This document shows, piece after piece, positions 43,211 to 54,400 of a DNA stretch of 64,000 nt (position 1 is its first letter; the number at the start of each line of letters is the position of its first letter). Under the pieces are notes generated by a model, which did no database searches, had not been told where the DNA came from, and saw only the letters and a list, made by a program, of their open reading frames with translations. The DNA is taken from contig JAMYHL010000106.1 in NCBI GenBank assembly GCA_025531455.1, positions 43,478 through 107,477 on the forward strand. The letters are read 5' to 3'. The translations under genes and the position numbers were made by a program. This stretch comes from Apiotrichum sp. Y4204 (lineage: Eukaryota; Basidiomycota; Tremellomycetes; Trichosporonales; Trichosporonaceae).

Positions 43211-43954
43211 ATGTCCCAGCGCGAGAGACTCGACTTTGAGGACGAGGAGGCGCGCTCCGCACGGCTTGGTGAGTGAGAAATTGGGATTGGAGGCGTGGAC
43301 GTCTGAGGGACGGAGAGGAGAGGTCGAAGAGCTCGGAAAGCTCGCGAATGGCCGATCCACTCTCAAGGTCTAGAAGTACTGACCCGCAGGCAACCTCTTC
43401 AGCTCGATCTCACAGCCGCCGACGGAGGGGACGGAGGCACCGCCGTTCCCCCTCCCCCCGAGCAGACCACACGCCGTGCCCGAGAGCGACGGTGCGTGTC
43501 TCCAGTGTATCCCAACCCTATACTGACGCCACAACGAATCTCCAATTCAAACTACTCGTTCCTCCCTTTCCGCACATCACTCTATACAGTGCTTGCCCGC
43601 GCCCGTGCCTTCCTCCCGCTTCTGGCCGCCTCAAACGCCGACATCTTCGCCCGCGCCGCTGCGGACCCGGGGAGCGTGAGCATCGAGAACGAGAACTCTG
43701 GGAGTGGGGACGTCGTCGCGATGGATGTGGGCCTCGGCGTGTTTGACGTCAAGGGCGAGGTCAAGGGCGATATGGGGCCGGTTGTGGAGCGCGAGGGGCG
43801 CGTGTGGGAGGAGGCTAATGAGGAGAGCGAGAGTGGTGAGGAGAGCGAAAGCGAGAGCGACAGTGGGACCGAGAGTGAGACCGAGGGTGGGAGCGACGCC
43901 TCGGAGGATAAACCAGATGCGCAGAACGCGCAGCCCAAGGTCGTCGAGCTCTGA
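43211..43954 (+). CDS. Acidic protein, DUF4598 / NOPCHAP1-like
   Basis: Join(43211..43268, 43390..43491, 43590..43954), 174 residues. Exon 1 encodes an acidic/basic start (MSQRERLDFEDEEARSARL). Exon 2 is Pro-rich. Exon 3 has VLARARAFLPLLAASNADIF, followed by VAMDVGLGVFDVKGEV. The pairing of an R-x-x-A-F-L-P-x-L-x-x-x-N helix with a D/N-x-G-L-G-V-F/L strand resembles the DUF4598 family, which includes NOPCHAP1, a chaperone linking box C/D snoRNP assembly to R2TP. The last about 60 residues are almost pure Glu/Ser/Asp, a likely CK2-phosphorylated disordered tail as in nucleolar chaperones. The role is therefore inferred, and the family call comes from short motifs only. All three exons are in frame, and the codons are G/C-ending. 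Confidence 0.6.
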
Positions 43955-44751
43955 GCGTTCCGACGCAGATACGCCCAGTGGCCAGTGTCGGCTCTGGCAG
44001 ATGCGGGGTTTCTTCCCATCGCGGGGCGCCAGCCGCACGCACATTGACAGAGGGTTCCAACCAGGCTGAACCCCTCCGCGGCGATCAAAGTTCCGCTTCG
44101 CCCCCTCGCAACCCCTCAATTCCGGAAAGCCCGACGCTCAGGCCCATTCCTTCCAGGCTCCTCCAATTATCATAGACTCCGCCCACGATCCGCCATGATT
44201 CGATGACATATGCAACGCTTGACAGATAAAGGAAATGGCTGAGGAGCAACTCTGACGAATCCGCCTTCGATTTCATATGAAACGCCTCACAGAGGGGTCA
44301 CTGAGGCTGAGGAGCGACTACTGATGGAGAGACACAGCCCGCGACACCTGTGACCTGGGAAACTTCGAAGGTCTAGGTCTGATACTGCCTCTGAAGGGTG
44401 GCTCTGCTCGACACCATCTCCAGATCAGTTCCCACTCTTATGGTAAGCATCCGCTCGAGCCGGAAACGATTAATCCACGACATGCCGAGACTGGGCAAGC
44501 AGCGGGTACCTGGGCGCAACGGTCTACCGGCAAGACGGGTTGTAAGTCACGATTTGCAGAGAGGGGACTGCCTATCAGGCATACTGTACCTCCCTGCACG
44601 TATGCTGCCTCTGCCTTGCGTATCGGTCATGCATAGTACTACAAACATTAGGTATCCATGGGTCGTGAGGTGTAGAATGCAAGGGACGTCTGAATGGAAG
44701 AAATGCAGCCCGGAAGTGGTAGTATGTGCGGTGGGGTATCAAGGTCGCTCC
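43955..44751. other. Convergent intergenic spacer
   Basis: This lies between the 3' ends of the acidic protein gene and the GT90 gene. No gene or repeat is seen. Confidence 0.5.
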
Positions 44752-47289
44752 TCAGAGCTTGTAGCTGTGCGCGTCACGGTCCTCGGCGCCGAGGCGTGCA
44801 TACTCGAGCAGCATGCGGAACATGTACGCCTGCATGTCCTCCCAGCGCCAGTGCTCGGTCGTGAACTTGCGCGCGTTGGCGGCAATCTGCGCCGCCAGCT
44901 TGTCGTGGTCGCCGCTCCGGTCGTCGGGCGTGCCGGTGAAAAAGGACATAATGTCGTACAGGTCCGAATAGTCCATCTTGGCGGGGACGTAGTGTACCCA
45001 GGGAGTGAGCCAGTCCGAGTTCCACTCGGGGTAGATTGTGGCCTTTACGACGACGCTGCCGCTGGACAGGAGGCGGTGGAAGCGCGAGGACCACCCGTTG
45101 CCGTCGACATCGAGGACGTACTTGTACAGCCTGGCCTGATCGGGCTGCACGGACTGCCTGAAATGGAGCGCCTCGGCCATCTCGTCACATGTTCCGTCCT
45201 TCCTGTCGCACTGGTGCACTTTGCCCGCGAACCCGACGTCCATGTACCGCTCGTTGAGGTCGTCGTTTCCCCAACGCTCGGGCCGCCATCCTCCCGGGCG
45301 CTTCACCCACACGGGGGTGTCGCCGTCCTGGCGCTGTGCCATAAGGTGCAGCCGGGGGCGGTGTGACGTCCGCCAGCTGTATTCCGGACGCGCGTGGGCC
45401 TTCGCCGCGGTATACGAGTCGCCGGTGGTCGAGCCGCGCCAAAAGAGCTTGTCGAGCGTCTTGCGCTCCCAGGGAAGGTACGCTTTCATCCCGTCCTCCG
45501 ACGACGCGTTCTTGTACGCCTCGAGCGGGGCCAGGAGGAACTCGTGGTTCTGCGCGAGCTTGGACAGCTGGAAGATAGGGCGCATCTGCGCGGACCGCCG
45601 CTGCGGCCACGAGAACGCCCCGTGGTACTTCATGAGATCGGGATTCTGGCAGTACGAGTGCCCGGCGCGGGGGTCGTACACGAAGGACGAAGAGTTGTCC
45701 TTTTGCGCGAGGTATGCGTTTGCGGCTTTTAGCGGGGCCGTCTCGTTCATTTGACGCGCCGGAGATGTCTCCTCGCACGAGGCGAGCAGCCCGAGCCCGT
45801 GGTCCGCCTGGTCCTCAAAGCGCGCCAGCTGCTCCTGCGTGAGGTATGTGCGCTTGGCGGCGGCGTCCAGCGCCGCGTTGCGCAGCTGCTCCGACACGAC
45901 AGAGTTGCCCATGTCGTGGTCGGACGCATACAGCGTGATCTCCTCGGTAAGATACGGCACGATAGGTTCGAGGAACCGGAAGATTGCGTTGGGGCGTCCC
46001 GCGTGCGCCCGGTCGCCCGAGAGGGTGGACTCGTTGTCTGGCCGGAGCACCATTTTGCTGCTGGTCAGCTTGGGACTTGAAACATGCGTGGAGTGGAGCA
46101 CTGGACCGGTGCACGGGAATCTGGACAGGTCCTGTGGCGGTGACACGCCGGTGGCTTGTGTAATGGGAAACCCTGTGAGCAGGTGGACGGGGTTGGGTGG
46201 CGGTGATGGCGTGCCCAACGTGCGTTTCACCACCAGCACTGCACGCCGAAACGCGTTGCCAACTCCCCTGTCGTGTGCTGTCGTCCCCATCCCCACCTCC
46301 CGGCGATGCCACCATCGTGTAGTCACACTCACTAGCTGAATTGAAGCTCCTCGAGGAGGTCTACGCGACGCCGAAACTCGGCTGGTGCGATGCCCAACCA
46401 GGGCCCGACATCCCGCTCGATCTGGTCGTACTGTGTGTGAGCGGACTGGGCGACTCTTGCCGTGCTGGCGGGGAGCTTTCCGCACTTACGTCGTCGATGA
46501 TCTTGACACCGCGTTCCTTGCAGAACTCGAACCACTTGTCAAAGCCGAGAGGCGGATCCCGCGCGTACCTCTTCCGGTACTCGGTTACGGCATTCTGGAG
46601 GGTCTTTGATTGCCTGTTGTCAGCATCCTGGTGCATGCCGATAACGATCTGCGGGACGAGCTCATTGACAACGCGGTGCGCACCCCTTTCCTCAAGCCTG
46701 ACTAGGCCTCGGACGAGACATAGGGATTGTAGGAAACGCACAGCCGTGCGGCCATGTGGGCCGCAATGATGTGACAGACCGCACCGCCACATGCGACGCG
46801 TCCACACCGCGCACACCGCCCATCATCGCAGATGTGCGGCACAAGGGGCAATCCGTGTTGCAGCACGGATTGTTGGCATGTTGGCGATGGCGCTGTGTAC
46901 ACCATCACATGCAAGTATCCACGCTCTCGACGCAGTCAGACTCACCGCTTGAGGAGGGCGTCCCATCTGCGCCGCCCGCGATCCATCAGCTCGGTGATGG
47001 GGTGCTGCCCATCCTGGAGTCCCTTGCGGCGCTTCTGGAGCGAGCGCTGGAGCTTGAGGAGGCCGTGAACGAGACCGTCGTTGCCGTACTCGAACCCTTT
47101 GACCGCGATGGGCACCTGCTTGTGGTTCCGGGAGGTCAACGATAATGTGGGGATGGGGCGGCCGTCCGAGTTTATGCGGGGGCGGTCAACGTGGAGCGAG
47201 CCCGAGTCGGAGAAGGAGAGAAAGAGGATGACGGAGAAGAAGATGGACGCCGCGAGGAACGTTGACTTTGTGAGTCTTAGTCGAGGCAT
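44752..47289 (-). CDS. GT90 (Cap10/Cxt1-like) glycosyltransferase, type II membrane protein
   Basis: A Golgi-type glycosyltransferase of CAZy family GT90. In Cryptococcus this family includes the beta-1,2-xylosyltransferase Cxt1 and the capsule gene CAP10, so a xylosyl or similar transfer to polysaccharide or glycolipid is likely but unproven. Complement exons: 47289..46946, 46697..46490, 46430..46333 and 46060..44752, 652 residues. The N-terminus has a short basic stretch (MPRLRLTK) and one hydrophobic signal-anchor (STFLAASIFFSVILFLSF). A stem region follows, then the CAP10 domain: PERKTLDKLFWRGSTTGDSY-type start, YKYVLDVDGNGWSSRFHRLLSSGSVV and the C-terminal LLEYARL. The L-D-V-D-G-N-G-W-S-x-R-x-x-x-L-L-x-S motif is diagnostic of GT90 sugar-nucleotide binding. 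Introns 1 and 3 are 248 and 272 nt, and intron 2 is 59 nt. The last acceptor is a CAGCAG tandem, so Ser218 may be optional. Confidence 0.9.
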
Positions 47290-50200
47290 GGTGGACGGAA
47301 TGGGGTGGGGTATGGGTGGGAGAGGGTGTCGCGGTGGGTAGGGGGTATCGATGGCCTGTGTCGGTGGCCTTGCCCGAGATCCCGAGAGGATGCCGACAGC
47401 TGAACGGTAGCGAGCAAACAGGCAACAGAGTGGTCTAGACTGGTAGATCTAGAATGGACGGGGATAAAGATTGCATTATCGCCAGCTCTTTCTTGGGTAT
47501 ATGTAGTTCTCTCTGTGTAGGATGTGGGGGTCCAGTAGCGCGTTCTGGAAGAGGGCCGAGGGAGCGGCATGGTCGGAGTCCGTCCCAAAGGCCTCACGCC
47601 AGAGAGCCAAAGGCATGGGAGACGCAAACGGCAAGGTGCGAGGTGCGAGATCGAACAGCCCCACCAGCTGCCAGTGCCGTCCCCCCTCCGAAGAACACAG
47701 GTGTGAATGTCCTGTTGCATTGTACCTTCTGAAGACGCCACAGACCATGTAGGTTCGCCCTTGGTGCCATTCAATCGTATGCTTCCTGAGTGCCGAGACG
47801 GCCGTGAGCCGTGGATCTGAAGGACTCTCCCAACTTACGCAACGTTTGATCCATTTAGGACAAGACGGGAGGCATGCCGCGCACAGCGCTCATGCAACAA
47901 AACATTGCACAGGCCACAGCCGCTGCACACCTCGAGCGACCCTGCGGCTCCTGCGACCCTGCGGCTCCTGCGGCTCTCGCGGTTCCTGCGGCTTGAAAAG
48001 TCTCTGCTTTGGGAACCTCCATTCCAGGCACAAACTATCCAGGATGGCGCTACAGGGCTGGAAAAAAAAAAAGCCAGTAACATTTGAGATAAAAAAAAAA
48101 AAACAGTCTCAAACGTGCAGTGCTACGCCAGTGCAAAAGGACCCCCTGTGTGCCCAGCTTTGCGCTTTGCATTGCCTTCTCCTAGCTTGTGCGCACTTGA
48201 TGCTTCAGCAGGGGGAATACTCTAACCTTGTAAGTTGTAAATCCGTTCGGACAACAACAAGCTTTGTTCCAGCACTCTGTTGCAGCAGCAAAAGATTCAC
48301 ATCTTGCAGTTCGGTTGGTGGCGGCGCGTCTGTGCTCGATCGTTCACATCCCTGTTGACAAGATCGAAACTGTCCCCCACCCCCTGTCCGACGTGCCTTG
48401 TCCCGAGCTCGGAGACTTGTCGTGTTAAAGAGAGGTCGGGAGTCGGCAGAGAGTCCCGTCGACAGTGGGCGAGACGTCAGTCCCGTCTGCTATTCGCGCG
48501 ATTCCCGTCTGGTCGGCGGCCATCCTGGTTGCAGCAGCTCGCAGGACCAAAGGAACTTTTCGGCTTCGCAAGTTCGCAACTTTGTGTCCGACATCTGCCG
48601 TACTACGGTACGTTCCTTGGTCCTTGCCGATCCGTTTCTGAAGGTATCTGCCCAGCTCGCCCTGGCGCTGGCCAGGCTGCTCTCCATCCCGCAGGAGCCA
48701 TCCACGACGGCGCGACTGTGGTACATATCATGCATACCAGTTTGCCCAATCCCGTGCAAATCTGTACTCTTCACGTACCCGGGAGAGCGGAACGGGGCAG
48801 GCACGGAATCGAGGAGTACGTAGGGCAGACAAAGACCAGTCGGGGAAGCCCAGACCCCATCTGGCCATCTATTAGCTCGCGTGCAGCCTGAGCTCTCCGT
48901 AACGTCCGTCCACTCATGGCAGCTCAGCCAAGAACGACCTAAGCGCCAATGAAGGTACTCATGCCCATTCATTCCCTCTGTTAAGTTCTTCAAATGGGCA
49001 ATCATAGAGTTTTGGTTCGTGAGTCCACCAGAGTTGCGCTCGAGATTAGCTGTCAGCGCTGGGATTAGAGTTCTGCCAATGTGTATTTAGAATTATTTAC
49101 TCGACCCCTTAAGATTACCTGGACAATAAGCTTTGACACCTTGGCAGGTTAGTCGCGACCCACTTTTGCTGCTGGTATCACATGCTTGGATGCCTGGAGT
49201 CAGTCGAATCGGGCCCTTTGATTCTCAGCTCCTCAGGGCGATCGAGCTCTTACTGGAACAAGATTGAATAGATTACGAGCTTCTTGTTTCTTGGGAACTC
49301 GTGCACTCGTGAATTCATGACAGAGTGGCGCAGGAAGCTCCGGGGTGGCAACATCCCGAATCCTGGATCCTGGAATCAAACATGACACACTCATGAATTG
49401 TCGGCATTCAACAGTCGTCGCGGTAAACTGCGGCGCTATAACTGAGTTTAAGAAAACTGAGAATCGAAAGAGTACGATGCCCAATGCACTTGGCATCATC
49501 TTGCCTCTGCATATCAGAAGACGTGCAGATCGCGGATCCCGTAGCGCCAGATATGCCCAGATAGCCACGGGCATTGTTATGACATTCTTATCGCAGGGAC
49601 GATACATCAACCACACTCGTCTCCACTCCGCTACCGTGTCCCGCAGCAAAACCCATTCTCAAACTTTCCAGAGCCAACGAACCTCCCTCGCCGCTCAAGC
49701 ATCCGGTTTCTGCCTGTCAGGAACCGTTCACTCTTCTCACCCTCGACCGAAACTCTATCACACGCAAGAATGGTGCTCAACTGCGCACGGCCCTGCAGTG
49801 TGCCTACGTGAGTGGCGCCACAGGGTGGGGGAGGGTGCTCGCTGCACATGCTCTTGAAGTTGGCAAGTGGTCTTTGCCTCTTCTAGTGCCTCTGTACACA
49901 AACTCTACATGCTCGACCATGGTCCTGAGCGCCGTCGCCGAACGACAGAAATTGGGGTGCAACCTTGGAGTCGAGCAGACCGCCGTCGCCGATCGCCGTC
50001 AAAGCTGGGAGTCATTTAAGAAAACCCCCCAGTCGTCGACGTGAACACCATATGCAGTAAATACCCACGTCATTAGTCACGTGCTCAATCCTCTGATAAC
50101 TCTGATACCTCCAATAACGGTGGCATCCATGCCTCCAGTCCCCAGTGACACTCGCGATGCCGATGTGCAGCCAAGCGGCTTGCAGCTTGGCAGCTTGGCA

Positions 50201-51422
50201 GATACAGTGCATGCATGTCATGGGATTCAAGACAATCAGTTCTCTAGTTCTCACAGTCTCACATCATGCGGCCGGGAGGTTGCATCTCGGGATATATCTC
50301 GGGCAGAGCAGTATGAAGCTGCATTTCTGGAGTATGGAACGATAGGTCTCGACGTTCACGAGGTGGCTGGAACCAAGACACATCGAACGCGACGCGACAG
50401 GCCTGACAGGGGACAGGGTTGAGTCTTCGATCGCGGATGGCGAGTGCACGAGAAGCCTGAGGGGGCTCTACGATTATGATAATTATGCAATTATGCAGGC
50501 TCTTAAGCTCTGAAGCAAGTGGCCACAAACAGCCTGAAACGAACGAAAGAGTGGGCCTCAGCGAGCAGACTCTCGAGAAGCTGCCAGCTTGGCAGCAATA
50601 ACCGGCATGCATATTGCTCTTTGGCGGTGGCCAGAGTGGGTCCGCAACTGCGCTCTACTGCGGGGCTGCGGGTCTGTGATCACGGGGCGTTGCAGATCAC
50701 TCGCTCGGAGCTTCCGGCGCAGCGCGGGCCGGCAACGTTCAATGATTTTGCGGCTTTGTTATTGTTGTTGCGCGCATGACTGTTGCGCAGGCACCCCGAT
50801 GCACGACGGGCAAGATAAGTTTGATAGCAAGGGGAACAACCCGTCTTGCAGATGCATGACATCCTCTGCAGGAAAAATCAGTCAATCACATGGTGTAGCC
50901 GGCAAGAACCGCTCATTGTGCCGGGTGATGGTGGCCAGCTCTCGGCCCTGTCAGCGTCCCGCCATTGTAGTTTTGGGCGCTTGCCCGACAGACTGTGTGC
51001 TGTGTCGGATCATTGGACGGGCGGGTGTCGACTCCGCCTTTTTTTGTTGTGTTTCGATCTCCTTCGACGTCATCGAGGCGTGTCTCGCATCTTTTCTGCA
51101 TGGCTACAGAGTACAGAGTACAGCAAAGCATGCCGGACCTCGGCCCCGCCGGCAGAGTCTATTGCAGCGACCGATCAAAGTTGACCTAAAAAAAGAGCAA
51201 CATGATCCAAACGGGAAGTGCATGCAGAAACGGGATGGTGTTCATCGACAACATCGCGCAACATCCAGCCCCCCCTTGTTCCTCTTCCCCCAACGCATAC
51301 CCCGCTCCACACTGGTTACACTACCACACCCCCTTTCGTTGACATCTCTTTCCTTCTCCATCCCATTCCTCTCCGAAAAACGTATTTATATTGCATAAAC
51401 GCGATATACGGCATCCACGACC
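47290..51422. other. Intergenic, 4.1 kb
   Basis: Divergent space between the GT90 start and PLD1. A 90-codon - strand frame at 47476-47748 begins with ATG but has no motif and no G/C-ending codon bias, so it is not called. There is a 17-bp tandem duplication at 47938-47971 and A-runs at about 48062-48072 and 48093-48104. The last about 200 bases are the probable C/T-rich PLD1 leader. Confidence 0.45.
47938..47971 (+). repeat. Perfect 17-bp tandem duplication
   Basis: GACCCTGCGGCTCCTGC occurs twice head to tail, and then degenerates into further CGGCTC/CGGTTC units to about 47997. Confidence 0.9.
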
Positions 51423-54400
51423 ATGAGCTCGATGACCGAGCTGAACGGGCACGGGCCGGCGGCACTCGGGCTCGCTGCCAGTGCGCCGGACAAACAGAAT
51501 TTCCTGGTGAGCCAAAGCCAGTCGCAGTCTGGGGCACCGCCGCCTCCGCCGCACAGTGCACAGGCCATCGCGCCCCCTGCTCGCGGTATGACAGGCGACA
51601 CGAACACGACAACAAACGGAACGACAACCGCTTCCGACTTGTCCTCTTCCGCTTTTACCCAACAGATTGTGACGCCGCCCGAAGAGCTGGACGACCTCGG
51701 TAACTTGGACGGCGACACGCCTCTCCCACTCAAGGAAAACGGCGACCGCGGCTTCAGCATCGACTTTACGGACCTCAAGACCAACTCGGATTCCGTCGAC
51801 GTGAGCCAGATCAGCGTCGCCATCCCCTCCACCGGTCTCAAGCACAAGCTTCCCCGCGACGCCCGATCCAACACGTCGACGTCAGACTCCAAATCCGCGT
51901 CACCCGTCTCCCCCGTGACTCTCATCAAGCGCGAAGGCACGCCAACCCAGAGCCAGCGCAGCCTTCCCGCCGGAGCGCAAGGCAGCAACCACCCCTCGGC
52001 GCAGATAAGTGTATCAGACCAGGAACGCGCGACTGGCCTTGGTCCGGGTAAACACGAGGGGAGGCTCAGTCCTGCGATTGTCGATGGCCAGGACGCTAGT
52101 GGAAATTCCATTCCATACGAGGACGAGGATAACGACAACTTGGTCAGCACCATTCCTACCCAGCACCACGTTTTCCGCAGCGAGACTGGTGACTTTCCCA
52201 AACCTATCCCCGCACTGAAGGTTGAAGAGCCTCCCGGTTCCAACAGGGACATTGTTCTCAAGCCGCGTGTTGTCGACGTGCAGGTAAGAGTCTCTCCGAT
52301 CGCCCTCAACCGTTACGTATCCCTGCTGACAGAACAGTGCCGGCCCAACATTGATACACCGACCGAGGACATCCGGGATAACGACATCTGGGCAGCTCCA
52401 ACCTACGCGGCTTCGCCTCCACCACTCGAATACAAGGGCCAATTGCCAAAGTCGCCACCTCCAGACATGCGTCAGCACACGGCCCACAGCCGTCATGTTC
52501 AGCGGCCATCGCTCTCCCTCGACTTGAAGCGCAGAAGCCATGACAAGGCAGTGCCTACCCATGGAGAGAGAGTTCCGAACGGCAAAGGCAAGGAACGCGC
52601 CTTGCATAATCATGGCGAAAACGTGGAGAATCTCGATTACCCAGAAGAGGACGCGAATCAGCAGGCGGAGGCGATGCAGTTCCCCCGCCCGCCGAGCCGG
52701 GCCGAGTCTCTTAAAGATCTGGGCCTGGGTAACCTCCCGCCTGGTGAGAGCGAAGCTGAATGGGACGATGATACAGGCGACGAAGAGGCGTTCCGCAGCG
52801 CACTCCAGTCAGGCGTGACTACCCCTCTCAGTCACCCTGCCGATCCGAAAGGCGACCACGGCTACTGGTCAACGTTCCGCCACGAGGACATCGGTCGCGT
52901 CGGGGAATCGTCGCGTCCCCGGTCTCCGCGTATGCGGGGATCGCGTCCAGGATCCATAATGGCTTCACGCCCAGGATCCACAAAGGCCTCACGTCCGGGA
53001 AGCATCACCAACATTCCGCTCGGCACGCCGTCGCGCGGTCAACACGCTGCGCAAAACCTTCAAACCGAGGATCGACCAAGTCCGAAGACGGGCGCCATGC
53101 GTCACGCCATACGGTTCACCACAAAGATGCTCCAGCACCGCCATCCGACCACACCCGCTGCCCCACGGTCGCCGGAAGTGTCCGCACCGATCGTGACAAA
53201 CGAGATCCTGGCTGGTGCGTTGCCCGTCATGATCCTCAAGACGTGGCTGGACCGTGACGAGGATGGGCACCGCGCGGTCCCCGTTCTTCTGGGAAACCTT
53301 CGCTTCCGCATCGGCGAAAGCGTCGGTATCCGAGCCGGCGGCCGACACACGGGTCGCGAGATGTTCAAGATTGAGTGCGAGTATGGTGACGGCGCAATCA
53401 AGTGGGTCGTGTACCGCGAGATACGCGACTTCTTGAGGCTCCACGCGCATTACAAGACCGCCAACATCGGAACTAGGGTGACAGGCCTGCGCTCATCGCG
53501 TCGCGTTGAGATGCCAGAGTTCCCATGGAACTGTAGGTCTCCGAATGGCTGTTTGGACATCATGACTGACTCCTCCCAGCGCTTCCCTACTGGCTTCGCG
53601 AGAAGGGCGAGAAACACGAGATCATGGATGAGGTCAAAGACGCCGCTAAGGACAAGCTGCCCATCCCGGAGAGGGAGAAAGAGAAGTCTTTGACTAGCGG
53701 TATTGGACCCGGGACTCGTTTGGCTCTCCAGCAGTACCTGATCGACCTCATCCGCGCTGTGGTGAGTAATCATCTCTTTGGCGCAGTCTGACGGCCAGCT
53801 CTTCCGTCCCGAGTCGAACAAGCTCTGCCAATTCTTCGAGCTATCAGCTCTTACTGTTGCTCTTGCGCCTCACGGCGGGTTCCAAGGCAAGGCTGGTTTC
53901 CTCAAGATTCTCAGCTCCAAGACAAGTCGCAGGAGCAACCAGCCAGGCATCTTGCCCTCAACGTGGCGCCAGCATAGATCCCCAAAGTGGTTCATCGTGC
54001 GCGAGTCATACTTTGTGGCTGCGGAAGGGCCTCAGGACACAGACATCTATGACATCTTCTTGCTTGATGGCGACTTCAACATTGAGCGTCCCAAGCGTGC
54101 ATACCGCAAAGGTATTCACTTGCTCTCTGGTTCTGGGTGTGTATGGTTCGTGGCAATGCAAAAGCAAAGCAGATATGCTAACATGGTAGCCATAAGAAGA
54201 AGCATATTGAGGGATTGAACGACATGCTCGAAGACGACGACTCGAAGAACACGTCCCAGCATACGTTCTACATCACCAATGCCCAGCGCCGCATCAAGCT
54301 TGTCGCTAAAAACGCCGTGAGTTGGATCGCTAAACGATGACTGACCGGATAGCGCGAGTTGCACCAGTTCATTGTGTCCATGGAGCGCGTGGCCATGCAG

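Noticed and set aside
47476..47748. 90-codon - strand frame with an ATG upstream of the GT90 gene
   Set aside because: No homology is recognised, the codons are not G/C-ending, and no splice partner was evident.
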